64,000 nt of DNA, from NCBI GenBank assembly GCA_033765235.1, contig JANRIG010000022.1, forward strand, positions 1-64,000. Reading direction: 5' to 3'. Below are positions 46,777 to 55,220 of the stretch, piece by piece. The position numbers and the translations under genes were made by a program. The notes beneath the pieces were generated by a model, which saw only the letters and a program-made list of their open reading frames with translations, was not told the origin of the DNA and made no database searches. The stretch is from JANRIG01 sp033765235. Lineage in GTDB: Bacteria; Bacteroidota; Bacteroidia; Cytophagales; UBA9547. The first letter of the stretch is position 1. The number at the start of each line of letters is the position of its first letter.

Positions 46777-47190
46777 CTATTTATTTTTATAAATCACTTC
46801 TATATCAGGATTTATTGATAATAGTGTATTTATAAAATCAGCTTTGTCAGCAGGCGATATTATAGCAAAGTCATACTTATTATAGTATATATATAACCTA
46901 TCCAGTGAGGCAGCAGGAGCACTGATGATGGTATTGGTTTCTTCTATCGTTTTTATTTTGTGTATTTCAATATTAGCAATAGTAAAAAATGAGATTTTGA
47001 TTACAAGGTGAGTGTCACTAATATAGTATCTGAAAGAAAATAATATATAAAATGAGCTTAAAGCTGTGACAGCAACTATAGCAAAGCCTACCCACGATTT
47101 ATCATTAATCAACATAATACAAGGCAGAAACAAAGACAAATTCATGAGCAGTACTATCCACACATCTACTTTAGATTTGAATGTTTTCAT
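46777..47190 (-). CDS. PH-domain-like membrane protein
   Basis: A 137-residue protein with two N-terminal transmembrane helices (about 12-28 and 34-53). A bacterial PH-like beta domain follows: YYISDTHLVIKISFFTIANIEIHKIKTIEET. It ends SPADKADFINTLLSINPDIEV, a motif usual in this family. Such proteins face the cytosol. Function unknown. It is the first gene of the run leading to recX. Upstream, the 216 bp to the divergent AAA gene hold a perfect inverted repeat. Confidence 0.75.
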   Translation of the reverse strand: MKTFKSKVDVWIVLLMNLSLFLPCIMLINDKSWVGFAIVAVTALSSFYILFSFRYYISDTHLVIKISFFTIANIEIHKIKTIEETNTIISAPAASLDRLYIYYNKYDFAIISPADKADFINTLLSINPDIEVIYKNK

Positions 47191-47316
47191 AAGTGCAAAA
47201 AAGCATTTTTCTGTTATATTTTACAAAAATAATATTTGTGCATGACTAATAATATGCGAATGGTGTGTACATGTATTAAGTGACTAACGCAAGTAGCGGG
47301 TTCACATTTAACAAAA

Positions 47317-47342
47317 AAAGTTTTAACTATACTTAAAACTTT
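47317..47342. promoter_or_regulatory. Perfect 10-bp inverted repeat upstream of AAA ATPase
   Basis: AAAGTTTTAA (47317-47326) and TTAAAACTTT (47333-47342) are perfect inverted copies around CTATAC. It lies between the divergent PH-like and AAA genes, 65-90 bp before the AAA start. The even spacing and lack of a T-run favour a protein-binding operator over a terminator, though the A/T-rich setting makes chance formation possible. Confidence 0.45.
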
Positions 47343-47406
47343 AACAATTTTATAATAAATTTTTAACTAAAATTATAATTTATTAAATATTACATGTTTA
47401 TTTTGT

Positions 47407-48675
47407 ATGCAATTAAAATATTATTACTCTTGTAGAGTTATGATGTTTACAAATAAAATAAATTATGAAATTCCTATATTTTTTAGACGTAATGATTTGT
47501 ATTTGAATAAAATAATCCATTACATAGACCAAAACCTTATCAAAGTCATTTTGGGTCAGAGGCGTGTGGGCAAGAGCTATTTTATGTATGAGATAATGGA
47601 GGTGATAAGGCAGCGAAACCCTGATGCACCTATTATTTATATCAACAAAGAATTAATTGACTTTGACCATATTCAAGATTACAAACAGTTGGCAGCATAT
47701 TTGGATGCTGAGATAAAATCAGATGCGAAACACTACATATTTATAGATGAGATACAAGATATAGCATCGTTTGAAAAGACATTGCGAAGTTTGCAAGCCC
47801 ATGCCAAGCATGATTTGTACATCACAGGCAGCAATGCCTTTTTGCTATCGGGTGAGCTGTCTACCTATCTGAGTGGCAGATATGTAGAGATGCAGCTGCA
47901 CGGGCTGTCATACCAAGAGTTTATATTTTTTCATAAACTTGAGCCATCCAATGAGAGCTTGATGATGTATTTGCGGTATGGAGGTTTGCCATTTTTGGTA
48001 AATATGCCTCTCAAGGATGAGGTGGTATTTGACTATGTACGCAATATTTATGAAGCCATACTGTTCAAAGACGTGGTGGCGAGGCACCAAGTGCGCAATG
48101 TAGTATTGCTTGGAAATTTAGTAAAACTGCTGGCAGACAGTACCGGCAGTGTGGTATCTGCAAAGCGTATCAGTGATTTTTTGAAATCGCAGAGGGTAGA
48201 GATATCGCCAAATGTGATACTCAACTATGTAGGGCACTTGGAGCAGGCATTTTTTTTAAATAAAGTAACAAGACTAGAGGTGATGGGAAAAAAACAGCTT
48301 GAAATTGGTCATAAATATTACTTTGAAGATTTAGGATTAAGAAATTCGCTTGTAGGATACAAGCAAGTAGATATTGGCAAAATGATGGAAAATGTAGTGT
48401 ATTTGCATTTGAAAATAATGGGATATACGGTGTATGTAGGCAAAAATAATGAGAAAGAGATAGACTTTGTGGCGGTGCAAGGCACAGAAAAGATATATGT
48501 GCAAGTGGTATATATGATTGCAGATGAAAGCACCAAAGAGCGTGAATTTGGCAACCTGCTCAGTATCAGAGACAATTATCCCAAATATGTAGTGACATTG
48601 GATGTGGGTGCCGGGGGCAATGTGATGGGGGTGAAGCATGTGCACCTGCTTGATTTTGTAATGCAACGGTGGTAG
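47407..48675 (+). CDS. AAA-type ATPase with DUF4143 domain
   Basis: A 422-residue protein of the AAA_14/DUF4143 family. Walker A is GQRRVGKS (50-57). Walker B is YIFIDEIQDI, with Asp114 and Glu115. The sensor-like ITGSNAFLLSGELSTYLSGR block is typical. The C-terminal DUF4143 part (about 210-422) ends in a restriction-endonuclease-like fold with EIDFVAV and YVQVVYM residues. These ATPases are scattered in accessory regions of Bacteroidota and archaea with unknown function. Alternative starts at 47440 and 47443 are possible. The neighbour to the right, on the other strand and 13 bp away, is an Nmad3 protein. Confidence 0.87.
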   Translation: MQLKYYYSCRVMMFTNKINYEIPIFFRRNDLYLNKIIHYIDQNLIKVILGQRRVGKSYFMYEIMEVIRQRNPDAPIIYINKELIDFDHIQDYKQLAAYLDAEIKSDAKHYIFIDEIQDIASFEKTLRSLQAHAKHDLYITGSNAFLLSGELSTYLSGRYVEMQLHGLSYQEFIFFHKLEPSNESLMMYLRYGGLPFLVNMPLKDEVVFDYVRNIYEAILFKDVVARHQVRNVVLLGNLVKLLADSTGSVVSAKRISDFLKSQRVEISPNVILNYVGHLEQAFFLNKVTRLEVMGKKQLEIGHKYYFEDLGLRNSLVGYKQVDIGKMMENVVYLHLKIMGYTVYVGKNNEKEIDFVAVQGTEKIYVQVVYMIADESTKEREFGNLLSIRDNYPKYVVTLDVGAGGNVMGVKHVHLLDFVMQRW

Positions 48676-48688
48676 CAGCGTGGCATAT

Positions 48689-49447
48689 TTACTCCAAATT
48701 TTTGAGCCAATGCACAGTTTTTTGTACCAATTCTTTATCTTTAATCCAGCGTAGTGGGTTTTTTTGAATGGCTATTTTGCCTCCAAAGTCGCCAAACAGT
48801 TGCTGCATATCAGGGCTTATGGAATGTACTTTTTTATGAGACAGGGTATTTTTTTTGCTGATAAGATAAGCATATTTGAGCATGCGGCTTTTTGGAGAGC
48901 CTTTTACCAATTTGAGTCCTTTGTTTTTGGCATTGGCAATGTCTCTGGCAAATATTTCTTGGTGTTTGATGTGAAAATTATTCTTAAAATCATCAAAAAT
49001 AATGTCATAATGCTCTTTTTGTGTAGCAATAAATGAATATTCAACCTCAAAATAGCCGAATATGTACATGGCAGGCTCCATGTCAAAATCAAAACCTTCC
49101 ATGGCAGCATAAAATACAATATAATCCCCTTTTTGCAGCTCCGTGAGCTTGTTTTTGGTATGGTTGCCATCGCCGTAGGTATAGGTAACGAACTCAGGGT
49201 CAGTGTGTACCGGACAATGTATGTGCTCATCTTTGTCTTTGCCTTCGTGTTTGAAATATTCTATAAATGGCTTGTTTTTAGAGCCTTTCAAAGTGCCGAA
49301 CGTAGGTATTTTGTTTTCATCGAAGGTATGGTGGCGATAATAATATTCAGGTATGGGCACAAACTCATAGGTGCCGTCTTTGAAAATTGGGGAGTGAATA
49401 CCACCGCATATTTTGTCAATTCCTACCCTTAGCAAACATATTTTCAT
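48689..49447 (-). CDS. Nmad3 (nucleotide modification associated domain 3) protein
   Basis: 252 residues. The N-terminus MKICLLRVGIDKICGGIHSP, the YEFVPIPE segment, the VHTDPEFVTYTYGD block and QKGDYIVFYAAMEGFDF match what I recall of the Nmad3 family, which was defined by genome context next to DNA or RNA base modification enzymes. Its biochemical role is not established. The later part has a helix-rich segment and ends KTVHWLKNLE. Cytosolic, no signal. It stands alone, convergent with the AAA/DUF4143 gene (13 bp), and divergent from murF-alr (70 bp). No modification enzyme is adjacent. Confidence 0.7.
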   Translation of the reverse strand: MKICLLRVGIDKICGGIHSPIFKDGTYEFVPIPEYYYRHHTFDENKIPTFGTLKGSKNKPFIEYFKHEGKDKDEHIHCPVHTDPEFVTYTYGDGNHTKNKLTELQKGDYIVFYAAMEGFDFDMEPAMYIFGYFEVEYSFIATQKEHYDIIFDDFKNNFHIKHQEIFARDIANAKNKGLKLVKGSPKSRMLKYAYLISKKNTLSHKKVHSISPDMQQLFGDFGGKIAIQKNPLRWIKDKELVQKTVHWLKNLE

Positions 49448-49517
49448 CTATTTACATTTAATTTATGGCAAATGTATGGGTTTTTGCAAGATATTTGCAA
49501 GCTATCATATAAAGTAA

Positions 49518-51974
49518 ATGATGTATCCATTTGCAGACATACCTTACATGACCAATGGCAAGTATATTACAGGTGCCGTAAACATGTATTTTGATACGCT
49601 CATTACAGACAGCAGAAGTGTGACCTCTGTGAAGCACAGCGTATTCATTGCCATCAAAGGCCAAAGGCACGATGGTATGCAGTATGTACACGAGCTGTAT
49701 GCAAAAGGTGTGAGAATGTATATATTACCTGAGCCGCCCAAAGGCTTTGTATATGAGCACGATGCATCTTACCACATAGTGCCCGATACTGTAGCAGCCT
49801 TGCAACACATAGCTGCATGGCATAGAGCAAAATTTAATATTCCATTACTTGCTATCACAGGCAGTAATGCAAAAACCATCATCAAAGAGTGGCTCTCTAT
49901 GCTTATAAGTCCTGAATATCATGTGACCAAAAGCCCCAAGAGCTATAACTCACAGATAGGAGTGCCACTATCAGTATGGCAACTGCATGAGCATACTACT
50001 TTTGGCATATTTGAGGCAGGCATATCTAAAGCAGGTGAGATGCAAAATTTGGAGAAAACATTAAAACCCACCTTAGGACTCATTACCAATATTGGCTCAG
50101 CACATGATGAAGGCTTTGCTGATATTTTTGAAAAAGTAAATGAAAAGTTATTATTATTCACCCATTGCGATATCATATTTTATTGCAAAGACCATGAAAT
50201 CATCGCACAAAAATTAATACATCAAACTGAGCGTACCTTTTGCTGGTCAAGTAAATATAAGGCCAATGTGATGCTCAATGGCAGGCATACCAATGGCAAT
50301 ATCACAACCCTTGATATACAATATCTTGGCCATACTTATATTTTCAACATACATTTTAATGATCATGCATCTGTAGAAAATATTATGCACTGCATCACTA
50401 TTATGTTATACTTTGGTTTTTCTGAAATGAGCATTCAGTCAAAGTTAGACAACTTGAAACAAATAAATATGCGTTTTGAGCTCAAAAGAGCCATTAATGA
50501 CTGCTATCTTATAGACGACACCTACAACAATGACTATGACGGATTTAAGATAGCCCTTCAATTCTTACATCAACATGCATTGAAAATAAAAAAAACACTC
50601 ATTTTGTCTGACATCATGGGAAATAGCGGAAATAATGAAGCACTCTACAGGCAAATAGCAGATGAGATAAGTATGAATAAGCTGTACAGATTTGTAGGTA
50701 TAGGACCCCAGATGTATAAATACCAACATTTTTTTAGGGGTAATTGTCAGTTTTTTGCTGATAATGAGTCGTTTACTAATGAAAATAATCTTGCAGCATT
50801 TTCCAACGAACTCATACTTATAAAAGGTGGGCGTGTATTTGAATTTGAAAAAATAGTAAAAATATTAGAACATAAACAGCACCGCACTGTGTTGGAGATA
50901 GACCTCAATGCAATCATACACAACTACAATTACTACAAAAGCCTGCTCAAGCCTACTACAAAAATAATGGTAATGGTAAAATCATTTGCCTATGGTGCAG
51001 GCCACTTAGAAATAGCACAAACTCTGCAATATCACAAAGCCGACTACTTGTGTGTAGCATATGAAGATGAAGGAGTATCGCTCCGTGAAAACGGAATAAC
51101 TACACCTATAATGGTGCTAAACCCCTCTCAATCAAATTTTGAAACATACATAAAGTACAATCTTGAACCTGTAGTATATAACATGTCGAGCCTTGTGGCA
51201 CTGTCAGAATTTGCGAATTCTATTCTAAAAAATATTGCCATACATATAGAGATAGATACTGGTATGCACAGGTTAGGTTTTATGCAAAGCGAAATAGATG
51301 CTGTGTGTCGCGAAATTGTACTTAATCCACTGCTGCATATAGCAACGGTGTACACACACCTTGCCGCCTCTGATGACCCTGAGCTTGACCACTTTTCTGA
51401 AACACAAATAGCGCAATTTAATGTATGTAATGAGCAAATATCCAATATAATAGCTGCCCCGTACATGAAGCATGTACTAAACTCGGCAGGCATATCAAGG
51501 TTTGCTCAATATCAAATGGACATGGTGAGGCTCGGTATAGGGCTGTATGGTATAGAAGGCGCAGCAATACATACTGGTAAGTTGCTAAATGTAAGTACAC
51601 TCAAGTCTGTCATTTCGCAAATAAAACATGTACCAAAGCAAGATACCGTAGGCTATAACCTAAAGGGCAAATTACAAAGAGACTCCCAAATAGCCATAGT
51701 ACCCATTGGCTATGGAGACGGGTACAACAGGTTGTATAGCAATGGATTGGGCACTATGCTGGTGAATGGCAAAATTGCAAAAGTAGTAGGCAATGTATGT
51801 ATGGACATGACCATGATAGATGTCACGGGTATAGAGGCAAAGGAAGGCGATGAGGTCATCATCTTTGGAAATGAGCAGCCTATTACATACTTGGCCGGCT
51901 TGATAAATACAATACCTTATGAAATACTTACCTCAGTAAGTGAGCGTGTAAAAAGGGTGTTTTATACCAATTAA
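49518..51974 (+). CDS. murF-alr: Bifunctional MurF-alanine racemase
   Basis: An 818-residue fusion typical of Bacteroidota. The N-terminal half (about 1-450) is a Mur ligase adding D-Ala-D-Ala to the UDP-MurNAc tripeptide. The C-terminal half (about 454-818) is a PLP alanine racemase with Lys488 in MVKSFAYGAG, and RLGIGLYGIEG and GYGDGYNRLYSNG near the end. The MurF P-loop reads TGSNAKT (114-120), with Ala118 where Mur ligases have Gly (compare GTHGKT in MurC here). The rest of the ligase looks intact (TKSPKSYNSQIGVPLS, IDDTYNNDYDGF). The chain makes its own D-Ala and uses it. The stop abuts that of the convergent membrane protein. Confidence 0.95.
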   Translation: MMYPFADIPYMTNGKYITGAVNMYFDTLITDSRSVTSVKHSVFIAIKGQRHDGMQYVHELYAKGVRMYILPEPPKGFVYEHDASYHIVPDTVAALQHIAAWHRAKFNIPLLAITGSNAKTIIKEWLSMLISPEYHVTKSPKSYNSQIGVPLSVWQLHEHTTFGIFEAGISKAGEMQNLEKTLKPTLGLITNIGSAHDEGFADIFEKVNEKLLLFTHCDIIFYCKDHEIIAQKLIHQTERTFCWSSKYKANVMLNGRHTNGNITTLDIQYLGHTYIFNIHFNDHASVENIMHCITIMLYFGFSEMSIQSKLDNLKQINMRFELKRAINDCYLIDDTYNNDYDGFKIALQFLHQHALKIKKTLILSDIMGNSGNNEALYRQIADEISMNKLYRFVGIGPQMYKYQHFFRGNCQFFADNESFTNENNLAAFSNELILIKGGRVFEFEKIVKILEHKQHRTVLEIDLNAIIHNYNYYKSLLKPTTKIMVMVKSFAYGAGHLEIAQTLQYHKADYLCVAYEDEGVSLRENGITTPIMVLNPSQSNFETYIKYNLEPVVYNMSSLVALSEFANSILKNIAIHIEIDTGMHRLGFMQSEIDAVCREIVLNPLLHIATVYTHLAASDDPELDHFSETQIAQFNVCNEQISNIIAAPYMKHVLNSAGISRFAQYQMDMVRLGIGLYGIEGAAIHTGKLLNVSTLKSVISQIKHVPKQDTVGYNLKGKLQRDSQIAIVPIGYGDGYNRLYSNGLGTMLVNGKIAKVVGNVCMDMTMIDVTGIEAKEGDEVIIFGNEQPITYLAGLINTIPYEILTSVSERVKRVFYTN

Positions 51975-53288
51975 TTATTCGGTCACATACACTTCGTACG
52001 AGGGCACATCTATGCGCACGTTATTAATAGTAGCATTGCGCTCATGGTTAAAATATATTTTAGGGCTACACGCATTTTTGTTAAGTACTTTTATATTGTA
52101 AATGTTATTATAATTATTAAAAAATAAAAACAATCTTGGATCTATGCCTTTGCAATTTGAGGAAATATTAATGGAATTTATGCTCGTATAAGCATCATGA
52201 ATAGAGGTGCCAAAACCTATATAAAGTACAAAATATACTATTTGTTTCATATACCCTGCTGTGGCCATTACAACAGCTGCTATGCCTACTTTATGCGATA
52301 TATCATTGTTTTTATAGGTTGATAAATAATATATTAGCAGTATGGGCAAAATAAAATAAGTATTGTACACCCCACCCATTGCACGAAAAGATATTATATT
52401 AACCAATATAAATAAAATACAAATAGCTGAAGTGTATATATTACCTTTCCATGACTTAATTATATGATAATAAAAAAATAAAAGTAGCACAAAATAGCCT
52501 ATTATTGACTTGTTCAATAAATGGTAAAATACAAATCTACTCCAAGTACACGGACCTGCTTGTATCATATATATATGTTTGGCTATGCCATATATGAAGT
52601 CTGTAATAGGGTAGGGTAGCAGCAAGGCTATACACACAGAGGTGCATAAAAACACAAAAATTGAGATTATTAACGTACTTTTAGTCACCTTATTTGCCGC
52701 ACATGCCATCATATACATCAATAATCCATATACAAATGGCACTATGCCTGTGTACATAATCATACTTAGCAAAATACCTGAAGTCCAATAAAATATATTG
52801 ATATTGTACAAATACAATATAATACCTGCCCATAACATACACAATGCCAACGCCTCAGGACGACCTAAAAATGAAAGCAAATACACACACAACAGCACAA
52901 TAGCTGCTGCTGCCAGTGCAATTGGATATTTTGATGCCAAATATACTTTATACAGTACCAGTGCAAACAAGCAGATATTGAGCACATTGATAATATATAG
53001 TGCCCAATACACAGATATGTAGCTCTGCTTGCCCCACATAAGTGCTGCTACTGCACAGCTAAATAAGGGTGGGTAGTGCATATGCCTCATTTGTCCTGAA
53101 GGGTCTGTATGTGCCGCCAATTTGAATAGCGGATTTGTTAGTTCACCTCCATATTTCAAACAAACAGAGGTGGTCACAAAATTATAGGCATCAGCATTCA
53201 ACACAGGGTGCCCGTAATAAGTGAAAATGCCCATAATAATTGTTATTGTAAAAACATATGTTATAATAACAATTGACGACTTGCTCAA
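51975..53288 (-). CDS. Polytopic membrane protein, GT-C-like
   Basis: A 437-residue protein with about ten transmembrane helices. The first periplasmic loop holds NADAYNFVTT and later HYPPLF, which resemble the acidic and aromatic loop motifs of GT-C glycosyltransferases. No motif is decisive. The C-terminal ~75 residues are soluble and Asn-rich (NISSNCKGIDPRLFLFFNN), ending SYEVYVTE. I take it as a possible lipid-linked sugar transferase of unknown specificity. Its stop touches that of murF-alr. It is divergent from rimO, 71 bp apart. Confidence 0.65.
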   Translation of the reverse strand: MSKSSIVIITYVFTITIIMGIFTYYGHPVLNADAYNFVTTSVCLKYGGELTNPLFKLAAHTDPSGQMRHMHYPPLFSCAVAALMWGKQSYISVYWALYIINVLNICLFALVLYKVYLASKYPIALAAAAIVLLCVYLLSFLGRPEALALCMLWAGIILYLYNINIFYWTSGILLSMIMYTGIVPFVYGLLMYMMACAANKVTKSTLIISIFVFLCTSVCIALLLPYPITDFIYGIAKHIYMIQAGPCTWSRFVFYHLLNKSIIGYFVLLLFFYYHIIKSWKGNIYTSAICILFILVNIISFRAMGGVYNTYFILPILLIYYLSTYKNNDISHKVGIAAVVMATAGYMKQIVYFVLYIGFGTSIHDAYTSINSINISSNCKGIDPRLFLFFNNYNNIYNIKVLNKNACSPKIYFNHERNATINNVRIDVPSYEVYVTE

Positions 53289-53326
53289 ATCTGAAAATAT
53301 TAAATGTACTTAATAAAACTACTGTG

Positions 53327-53334
53327 TAAATTTG
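53327..53334 (+). promoter_or_regulatory. Candidate -7 box (TAAATTTG) for rimO
   Basis: TAAATTTG matches TAnnTTTG and ends 25 bp before the TTG start of rimO. The following GCATAA context resembles the boxes at 12018 and 26895. The -33 element is not clear. Confidence 0.4.
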
Positions 53335-53359
53335 CATAATAATAATCAACAGTAGGATT

Positions 53360-54685
53360 TTGAAAACCAAAACTTTAAAAAATAATAAAGTAAACATAGT
53401 CACTCTGGGCTGCTCCAAAAATTTGGTAGACTCAGAGGTCATGCTTACCCAACTCAGAGGCAACGGTATCAATGCTGCTCACCAGACCTTTGACGATGCA
53501 CAAATAGTAATCATAAATACTTGTGGTTTTATAGACAATGCCAAAGAAGAGTCTGTGAATACCATACTCACCTATGCAGATGCCAAGCAAAAGGGACTGG
53601 TCGAAAAAGTATATGTAACAGGTTGCTTATCAGAAAGATACAAAGAAGAATTGCAAGCCCAAATACCACAAGTAGATGCATGGTTTGGCACACGCGACCT
53701 GCCTGCACTGCTCAAAAAATTCAAAGCAGATTACAAACATGAGCTATTGGGTGAGCGGCTCATTACCACACCCACCCACTATGCTTTTCTCAAAATATCA
53801 GAAGGTTGCGACCGTCCGTGCTCATTTTGTGCAATTCCCATTATGCGCGGAAAGCATATATCCACACCTATAGAAAGCCTTGTGGCTCAGGCACGTACAT
53901 TGGCTGCCAAAGGCACCAAAGAGCTAATACTTATAGCGCAAGACCTCACCTACTATGGATTAGACCTATATAATAAGCGCAGCTTGAGCTTGCTGCTAAG
54001 GCATCTTTCGGAGGTGGAGGGTATAGAATGGATAAGGTTGCAATATGCATATCCGTCCGCCTTTCCTATGGATGTATTGGAGGTGATGAATGAGCGTGAA
54101 AACATTTGCAAATATCTCGATATGCCTTTGCAACACATATCTGATAATATGCTAAAAATAATGCGCAGAGGTATTACAAGACAAAAAACCATTGAACTTA
54201 TCAACACCATCAGAGACAAAGTGCCCGGAATATCGCTTCGTACCACACTCATAGCCGGACACCCGGGCGAGACTAAAGCAGATTTTTATGAGTTATTATC
54301 CTTTGTAGAAGACACAAAATTTGAAAGATTAGGCATCTTTAACTACTCACACGAGGAGCATACCCATGCCGGCGATACTATGAAAGATGATGTGCCTGCC
54401 AAAATCAAAAAAGAGCGTGCACAACAAATAATGACTGCTCAGGAGCAAATATCAGAGGCTCATAATTATGCCAAAATCAGTAATACATATAAAGTACTTT
54501 TTGATAGGGTGGAAGGTGGATATTATATAGGACGTACAGAAGCTGACTCACCCGATGTTGACAATGAAGTATTGGTAGATACAAAAGATAATTTTGTAAG
54601 ACTGGGCGATTTTGCACAAGTTACCATCACATCTGTCACCCCTTTTGACTTGTATGGAGTAGTAAATAAATATAAAGGTAGTTGA
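53360..54685 (+). CDS. rimO: Ribosomal protein S12 methylthiotransferase RimO
   Basis: A 441-residue radical-SAM enzyme that adds a methylthio group to the conserved Asp of ribosomal protein S12. The N-terminal UPF0004 domain has Cys18, Cys55 and Cys89 for the auxiliary cluster. The radical-SAM cluster is CDRPCSFC (Cys150, 154, 157). A TRAM domain closes the protein (about 375-441). The TTG start at 53360 is needed to include the VTLGCSKNLVDSE block; no ATG precedes it in frame near the box at 53327. The S12-type motif order separates it from MiaB. Confidence 0.96.
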   Translation: MKTKTLKNNKVNIVTLGCSKNLVDSEVMLTQLRGNGINAAHQTFDDAQIVIINTCGFIDNAKEESVNTILTYADAKQKGLVEKVYVTGCLSERYKEELQAQIPQVDAWFGTRDLPALLKKFKADYKHELLGERLITTPTHYAFLKISEGCDRPCSFCAIPIMRGKHISTPIESLVAQARTLAAKGTKELILIAQDLTYYGLDLYNKRSLSLLLRHLSEVEGIEWIRLQYAYPSAFPMDVLEVMNERENICKYLDMPLQHISDNMLKIMRRGITRQKTIELINTIRDKVPGISLRTTLIAGHPGETKADFYELLSFVEDTKFERLGIFNYSHEEHTHAGDTMKDDVPAKIKKERAQQIMTAQEQISEAHNYAKISNTYKVLFDRVEGGYYIGRTEADSPDVDNEVLVDTKDNFVRLGDFAQVTITSVTPFDLYGVVNKYKGS

Positions 54686-54702
54686 AGAAAATAATCAACA
54701 GC

Positions 54703-54903
54703 TCAAGCTACTACATTCAAACTTTCCGATTTTGCCTTTATCAGGTCTATAAAATAATTATAATAATATTTGTCTTTATTTTTGATTAAATAAGCAATAT
54801 TTTGGCACGCTTTTAACTGTTCGGGAGTCTTGCATCCCAGTACAATCTTGTTTATTTTTTCAAGACTGATTGTAAAATGATGACTACTGCGATGAATGTT
54901 CAT
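54703..54903 (-). CDS. Small hypothetical protein
   Basis: A 66-residue ORF, not recognised. The composition is that of a soluble helical protein (ISLEKINKIVLGCKTPEQL, IAYLIKNKDKYYYNYF), with a pattern similar to small phage or mobile-element proteins that carry a helix-turn-helix-like helix pair. It converges with rimO with a 17-bp gap. A real gene is plausible because coding looks natural, but length and lack of family keep confidence low. Confidence 0.45.
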   Translation of the reverse strand: MNIHRSSHHFTISLEKINKIVLGCKTPEQLKACQNIAYLIKNKDKYYYNYFIDLIKAKSESLNVVA

Positions 54904-54948
54904 GAAGATAATATGATTAGGTATTTAATCGATTTATGTGGGAATAAG

Positions 54949-54957
54949 TTATCCACA
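54949..54957 (+). promoter_or_regulatory. Perfect DnaA-box sequence TTATCCACA
   Basis: TTATCCACA is the consensus DnaA binding 9-mer. It lies in non-coding DNA. Weaker matches nearby, each with two mismatches, are TTTACCACA and TGTGGTTTA in the tandem repeats. Function as a binding site is inference. Confidence 0.4.
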
Positions 54958-55086
54958 TTTTTTGTGAGCTCATGTAATAATTTTATCATGAGGCAAATAA
55001 TTTGTAAAAAATTCATTCATATTATATCTAAAAATATATTTTATATAGTGCTGATATATTTTAATGACGTAATAATATCTTGGTAA

Positions 55087-55218
55087 AACCTATGGCTGCT
55101 ATATACTTACTGTGGTTTTATTTTTTACCACATAGGAACATAAGGACTCAGTAGAACCTATGCTAGCTATACCTACTGTGGTTTAATAATTATATATTGT
55201 AATATGAGGACTCAGTAG
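55087..55218 (+). repeat. Two tandem direct repeats, 68 and 64 bp
   Basis: Copy 1 (55087-55154) and copy 2 (55155-55218) both begin AACCTATG, share a TACTGTGGTTT core, and end GAGGACTCAGTAG or AAGGACTCAGTAG. Within copy 1, TGTGGT and ACCACA can pair as a 6-bp hairpin, and CCTATG and CATAGG form a second inverted pair. Copy 2 has lost the ACCACA half. They end two bases before the stop of the SPFH gene. Confidence 0.8.
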
Positions 55219-55220
55219 TG

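Larger units (their letters stand above)
54904..55220. other. 317-bp non-coding region with DnaA box and tandem repeats
   Basis: No ORF is supported. It is very AT-rich and holds a perfect DnaA-box 9-mer at 54949, degenerate copies in the repeats, and two tandem direct repeats (listed separately). Genes on both sides (rimO to the left, SPFH and the ftsZ cluster to the right) point towards it, which is unlike a typical replication origin. Confidence 0.6.

Noticed and set aside
54904..55220. The region as oriC
   Set aside because: Only one perfect box in the gap, genes converge on it, and dnaA is absent; kept as a finding but not called an origin.
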